Source: an uncultured Clostridia bacterium
GTDB taxonomy: Bacteria; Bacillota; Clostridia; Christensenellales; UBA1242
DNA length: 7,440 nt
Assembly: GCA_934771675.1 (NCBI GenBank)
Contig: CAKVMF010000045.1
Location: 1-7,440, forward strand
Reading direction: 5' to 3'
The notes beneath the pieces were generated by a model. That model did not search any database. It was not told the origin of the DNA and saw only the letters and a list, made by a program, of their open reading frames with translations. Of the stretch, positions 4,691 through 7,440 are shown piece after piece (within the stretch, counting starts at the first letter, position 1; the number at the start of each line of letters is the position of its first letter). The position numbers and the translations under genes were made by a program.

Positions 4691-6871
4691 TTACTTTTTC
4701 AAACGAACAACAAGTTCATTTGGATTGTTTTTATCTTCATCAACAACAAGAGTTGAGTTTGGAGCAATGTTGTCAGCAATAAGAGTTTTTGCAACCATTG
4801 TTTCAACAGTGTGTTGAATAAATCTTTTAAGTGGTCTTGCACCAAAACTTACATCGTAACCTTGTTCAATGATGATGTCTTTTGCCCTGTCGGTAATTTC
4901 AAGAGTAATTTGTTTATCAACAAGACGTTTTTTAACATTTTCCAAAAGCAAGTCAACAATGCCCTTGATATCTTTCTTTGAAAGCGGATTGAACATAATT
5001 ATTTCGTCAATACGGTTCAAAAGTTCTGGTCTAAAGGTCTGTTTCAAGAGTGCATGAACTTCATTTGTTGTTTCAGCTGAAATCTTTCCATTTTCATCAA
5101 TACCATCCAAAATGATGTTAGCTCCAAGGTTTGATGTCATGATGATGATTGTGTTTTTAAAGTCAACAAGTCTACCTTGTGAATCTGTGATACGTCCATC
5201 ATCCAAAATTTGGAGCAAGATGTTAAACACATCAGGATGAGCTTTTTCAATTTCATCAAAAAGTACAACTGAATATGGGTGTCTGCGAACAGCTTCAGTA
5301 AGTTCCCCACCTTCGTCATATCCAACGTATCCAGGAGGTGCACCAATAAGTCTTGAAACTGAAAACTTTTCCATGCATTCACTCATATCAATACGAACCA
5401 TGTTCTTTTCATCATCAAACAAACTTTCAGCAAGTGCCTTTGAAAGCTCGGTTTTACCAACACCAGTTGGACCTAAAAATAAGAATGAACCAATAGGTCT
5501 GTTTGGGTCAGCAATTCCTGCTCTTGACCTTAAAATTGCTTCTGAAACCTTTTGCACGGCTTCATCTTGCCCAACAACACGTTTATGCAAAATCTCTGGC
5601 AATTTGAGAAGTTTTTCCCTATCACTTTCAGCGAGTTTGCTAACAGGTATTCCAGTCCATCTTGAAACAATTTTTGAAATTTCTTCCTCGGTAACTTTGT
5701 TTCTCAAAAGATTGTTAGTCTTTGTTTTTTCGTAAATTTTTTCTTGCTCTTCAAGTTGTTTTTGAAGGTTTGGAAGTGTGCTGTATTGAAGTTCAGCAGC
5801 TCGGTTAAGGTCATATTCTTTCTTCGCATATTCAATCTCGGCTTTGGTTTGTTCAACTTTTTCCTTAAGCTTGTTTATGTTTTCAATAGCGTCTTTTTCA
5901 TTCTTCCATTTTGCAAGCATTGAATTGTATTTATCACGATAATCACTGAGTTCTTTTTGAATTTTTGCAAGTCTACTCTTTGAAATTTCATCGGTTTCTT
6001 TTTTGAGTGAAACTTCTTCAATTTGAAGTCCGATAATCTTACGATTAATTTCATCAACTTCAGTTGGCATTGAATCAATTTCAGTCTTTATGCTAGCGCA
6101 AGCTTCATCCACAAGGTCAATGGCCTTGTCTGGCAAAAATCTGTCAGTAATATAACGATTTGAAAGCACAGCAGCTGCAACAAGTGCGTTATCCGCAATC
6201 TTTACACCATGATAAACTTCGTATCTTTCCTTGAGTCCACGAAGTATTGTGATTGTGTCTTCAACTGTTGGCTCGTTGACCATAACAGGTTGAAATCTAC
6301 GTTCAAGTGCAGGGTCTTTTTCAATATATTTTCTGTATTCATCAAGAGTTGTTGCACCAATGCAATGGAGTTCACCACGTGCAAGAAGTGGCTTCAAAAT
6401 ATTTCCAGCATCCATTGCACCATCGGTTTTTCCTGCCCCAACAATCAAATGCAGCTCATCAATAAATAGAATAATTTTGCCTTCGCTTTTTTTGATTTCA
6501 TTTAAAACTGCTTTGAGTCTTTCTTCAAACTCGCCACGATATTTTGCACCCGCAACAAGGCTTCCCATATCAAGTGAAAAAATCTCGTGGTTTTTGAGTG
6601 ATGATGGAACGTCACCTTTAAAAATACGAATAGCAAGTCCTTCGGCAATGGCGGTTTTACCAACGCCCGCCTCACCAATCAAAACTGGATTGTTTTTGGT
6701 TTTTCTCGACAAGATTCTTATAACATTTCTGATTTCGTCATCTCTCCCAATAACAGGGTCAAGCTTGTTGTTCTTTGCCATTTCGGTCAAGTTGTTGCCG
6801 TATTTTTTAAGAACATTGTAAGTATCTTCAGGGTTTTGATTTGACACTCTTTGGTTTCCACGAACCGCCAT
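4691..6871 (-). CDS. clpB: ClpB disaggregase lacking its N-terminal domain (5' end lost at a junction)
   Basis: ClpB is a hexameric AAA+ ATPase that works with DnaK to pull proteins out of aggregates. From the ATG at 6871 the protein has 726 residues, against about 860 in the family. The linker (RGNQRVSNQNPEDTYNVLKK) is followed by the first ATPase domain: Walker A GEAGVGKT (66-73), pore loop YRGE (111-114), Walker B IILFIDE (133-139), and arginines ERR (190-192). The long M-domain coiled coil lies at about 270-392, including AAELQYSTLPNLQKQLEE, which separates ClpB from ClpC. The second ATPase domain has Walker A GPTGVGKT (467-474), pore loop GAPPGYVGYDEGG (510-522), Walker B VVLFDE (535-540), LLNRIDE and sensor-2 GARPLKR (677-683). 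All ATPase motifs are intact. The Clp_N substrate domain (about 140 residues) and the promoter are absent. Family similarity stops at about 6875, and the frame beyond that belongs to a different gene. Short ClpB forms from internal starts exist in other bacteria, but this ATG has no SD sequence, so truncation by the junction is the better reading. Confidence 0.93.
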   Translation of the reverse strand: MAVRGNQRVSNQNPEDTYNVLKKYGNNLTEMAKNNKLDPVIGRDDEIRNVIRILSRKTKNNPVLIGEAGVGKTAIAEGLAIRIFKGDVPSSLKNHEIFSLDMGSLVAGAKYRGEFEERLKAVLNEIKKSEGKIILFIDELHLIVGAGKTDGAMDAGNILKPLLARGELHCIGATTLDEYRKYIEKDPALERRFQPVMVNEPTVEDTITILRGLKERYEVYHGVKIADNALVAAAVLSNRYITDRFLPDKAIDLVDEACASIKTEIDSMPTEVDEINRKIIGLQIEEVSLKKETDEISKSRLAKIQKELSDYRDKYNSMLAKWKNEKDAIENINKLKEKVEQTKAEIEYAKKEYDLNRAAELQYSTLPNLQKQLEEQEKIYEKTKTNNLLRNKVTEEEISKIVSRWTGIPVSKLAESDREKLLKLPEILHKRVVGQDEAVQKVSEAILRSRAGIADPNRPIGSFLFLGPTGVGKTELSKALAESLFDDEKNMVRIDMSECMEKFSVSRLIGAPPGYVGYDEGGELTEAVRRHPYSVVLFDEIEKAHPDVFNILLQILDDGRITDSQGRLVDFKNTIIIMTSNLGANIILDGIDENGKISAETTNEVHALLKQTFRPELLNRIDEIIMFNPLSKKDIKGIVDLLLENVKKRLVDKQITLEITDRAKDIIIEQGYDVSFGARPLKRFIQHTVETMVAKTLIADNIAPNSTLVVDEDKNNPNELVVRLKK

Positions 6872-7439
6872 AAGTTTTTCTGAAAATCCTGTATCCGTTT
6901 GCACCGGGAACACTCTTCCACGAAAGAAGAACAGAATCAAGTTTTCCCCTTGCAACAAGTCTCCTCGGCACGGCAACAAAGCGATTTGTAACAATATTTG
7001 CGTTTTTTGCAGACATTGCCCTTCCGACTACCCTGCGCACCTGATACCTGTATTTTTCACCGCTTTTTACTCTTGAGTCGGTATAACTGTTTGAATCTCC
7101 CGGAAGCGTTGCTATTTTTTTCCAGTTTTCGCTTTCTTGTACTCTTCTGTAGACACAAACGGAAGAAAGATTTTTGCTTCTTTGAAAACGAAGGTGTATT
7201 CCGTTTTGAACGTTTTTTACCGCTTTGATTTTCGGAACGGCAACATACGTTATACTCTTCGGATTCGGGCTCTGTGAGCTTTTAAGTTCACCGTTATACG
7301 CTTTGACGACATACTTATATTTTACGGTGTTTTTTACTGTTTTGTCGATATATGAGTTCTTCCGGCCTTTAACTTCATTAAGCTTTTTCCAATTTTCCGA
7401 ACCGCTTTTTTTGCGGTAAACAATGTAGCCTTCTGCATT
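6828..7439 (-). CDS. Fibronectin type III-like repeat protein, internal fragment (both ends missing)
   Basis: The frame is open from the right edge and carries about 195 residues of repetitive beta-sandwich sequence before it meets clpB. Three units align: NAEGYIVYRKKSGSENWKKL, then SSVCVYRRVQESENWKKI, then GANGYRIFRKTYGGSWK. Their tryptophans are at fragment residues 17, 106 and 194, a period of 88-89 residues. Each full unit continues with a SYxD..V..G.KY.Y.V pattern (NSYIDKTVKNTVKYKYVV and NSYTDSRVKSGEKYRYQV), which is typical of FN3-like modules in large secreted or surface proteins of Gram-positive bacteria. They usually serve as spacers or in binding. The start, signal peptide and any enzymatic domain lie outside the window. 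Past 6855 the frame merely reads clpB out of phase. It uses CCG, CGC, CGG and AGG codons more freely than clpB does and is locally higher in G+C, which suggests a separate genomic origin. Confidence 0.7.
   Translation of the reverse strand, partial: NAEGYIVYRKKSGSENWKKLNEVKGRKNSYIDKTVKNTVKYKYVVKAYNGELKSSQSPNPKSITYVAVPKIKAVKNVQNGIHLRFQRSKNLSSVCVYRRVQESENWKKIATLPGDSNSYTDSRVKSGEKYRYQVRRVVGRAMSAKNANIVTNRFVAVPRRLVARGKLDSVLLSWKSVPGANGYRIFRKTYGGSWKPKSVKSKP
6854..6875 (-). other. Junction between clpB and an FN3-repeat gene (shared stretch of about 22 bp)
   Basis: These bases make sense in two frames. In one they read TYGGSWK, the end of the fibronectin-like unit GYRIFRKTYGGSWK, whose W matches earlier units. 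In the other they read LMAVRGN, the start of the conserved ClpB linker. Below 6854 only the ClpB frame looks real, and above 6875 only the FN3 frame does. The FN3 frame then stops at a TGA (6830-6828) after about nine codons. A shared word of roughly 20 bp joining unrelated genes is typical of a short-k-mer assembly misjoin, but microhomology-mediated recombination would look the same. Confidence 0.75.
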
Positions 7440-7440
7440 A

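Noticed and set aside
4691..6871. ClpC or ClpE instead of ClpB
   Set aside because: The long M-domain of about 120 residues with AAELQYSTLPNLQKQLEE, and the linker RGNQRV..QNPEDTY, are ClpB features; no UVR or zinc-finger region is seen.
6872..6994. Extending clpB upstream to a TTG at 6994
   Set aside because: Those 41 codons are the FN3 region read out of frame. They show no similarity to the ClpB N-terminal domain and no RBS.

Overview
The window looks like an AT-rich low-GC Gram-positive bacterium (Bacillota, probably an uncultured clostridial lineage). The reasons are GGAGG-type ribosome binding sites, consensus sigma-A style promoters, A/T-rich codon use, simple hairpin plus T-tract terminators, and a secreted papain-like protease with a C-terminal wall or membrane anchor of a kind common in Clostridia. 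The assignment is inferred from general features; no species can be named. No RNA gene, CRISPR array, transposase, integrase or phage gene was found.

Layout: (1) 1-524, minus: the N-terminal 174 codons of rpoB, running off the left edge. It has its own strong promoter (723-751) and a leader of about 190 nt. (2) 525-1017: an AT-rich divergent intergenic region with the rpoB promoter on the minus strand and a CPBP-gene promoter on the plus strand. (3) 1018-1767, plus: a CPBP/CAAX-type intramembrane protease, ending at a perfect 12-bp hairpin terminator shared with the convergent gene. (4) 1867-3615, minus: a secreted C1 (papain-like) cysteine protease with a beta-rich C-terminal domain, an (Glu-Pro-Val)n stalk and a C-terminal membrane anchor. 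Its predicted transcription start coincides with the ATG, and a 17-bp palindrome covers its -10 box. (5) 3745-4350, plus: an unrecognised 201-residue, probably coiled-coil cytoplasmic protein, with a perfect-consensus promoter and its own terminator. (6) 4429-4690: a convergent intergenic region holding two short hairpin repeats in inverted orientation. (7) 4691-about 6871, minus: clpB lacking its N-terminal domain. (8) about 6855-7440, minus: part of a different gene, with three fibronectin-III-like repeats, joined out of frame to clpB.

The genes do not form one operon or an evident common pathway. Each intact gene has its own promoter and the orientations alternate: rpoB and clpB are housekeeping genes, and the two proteases and the coiled-coil protein are separate single-gene units. 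The most notable structure is the clpB/FN3 join near 6854-6875, where two unrelated proteins share about 22 bp read in different frames. It is either an assembly chimera at a shared k-mer or a real recombination that beheaded clpB. No convincing new multi-gene system is visible.
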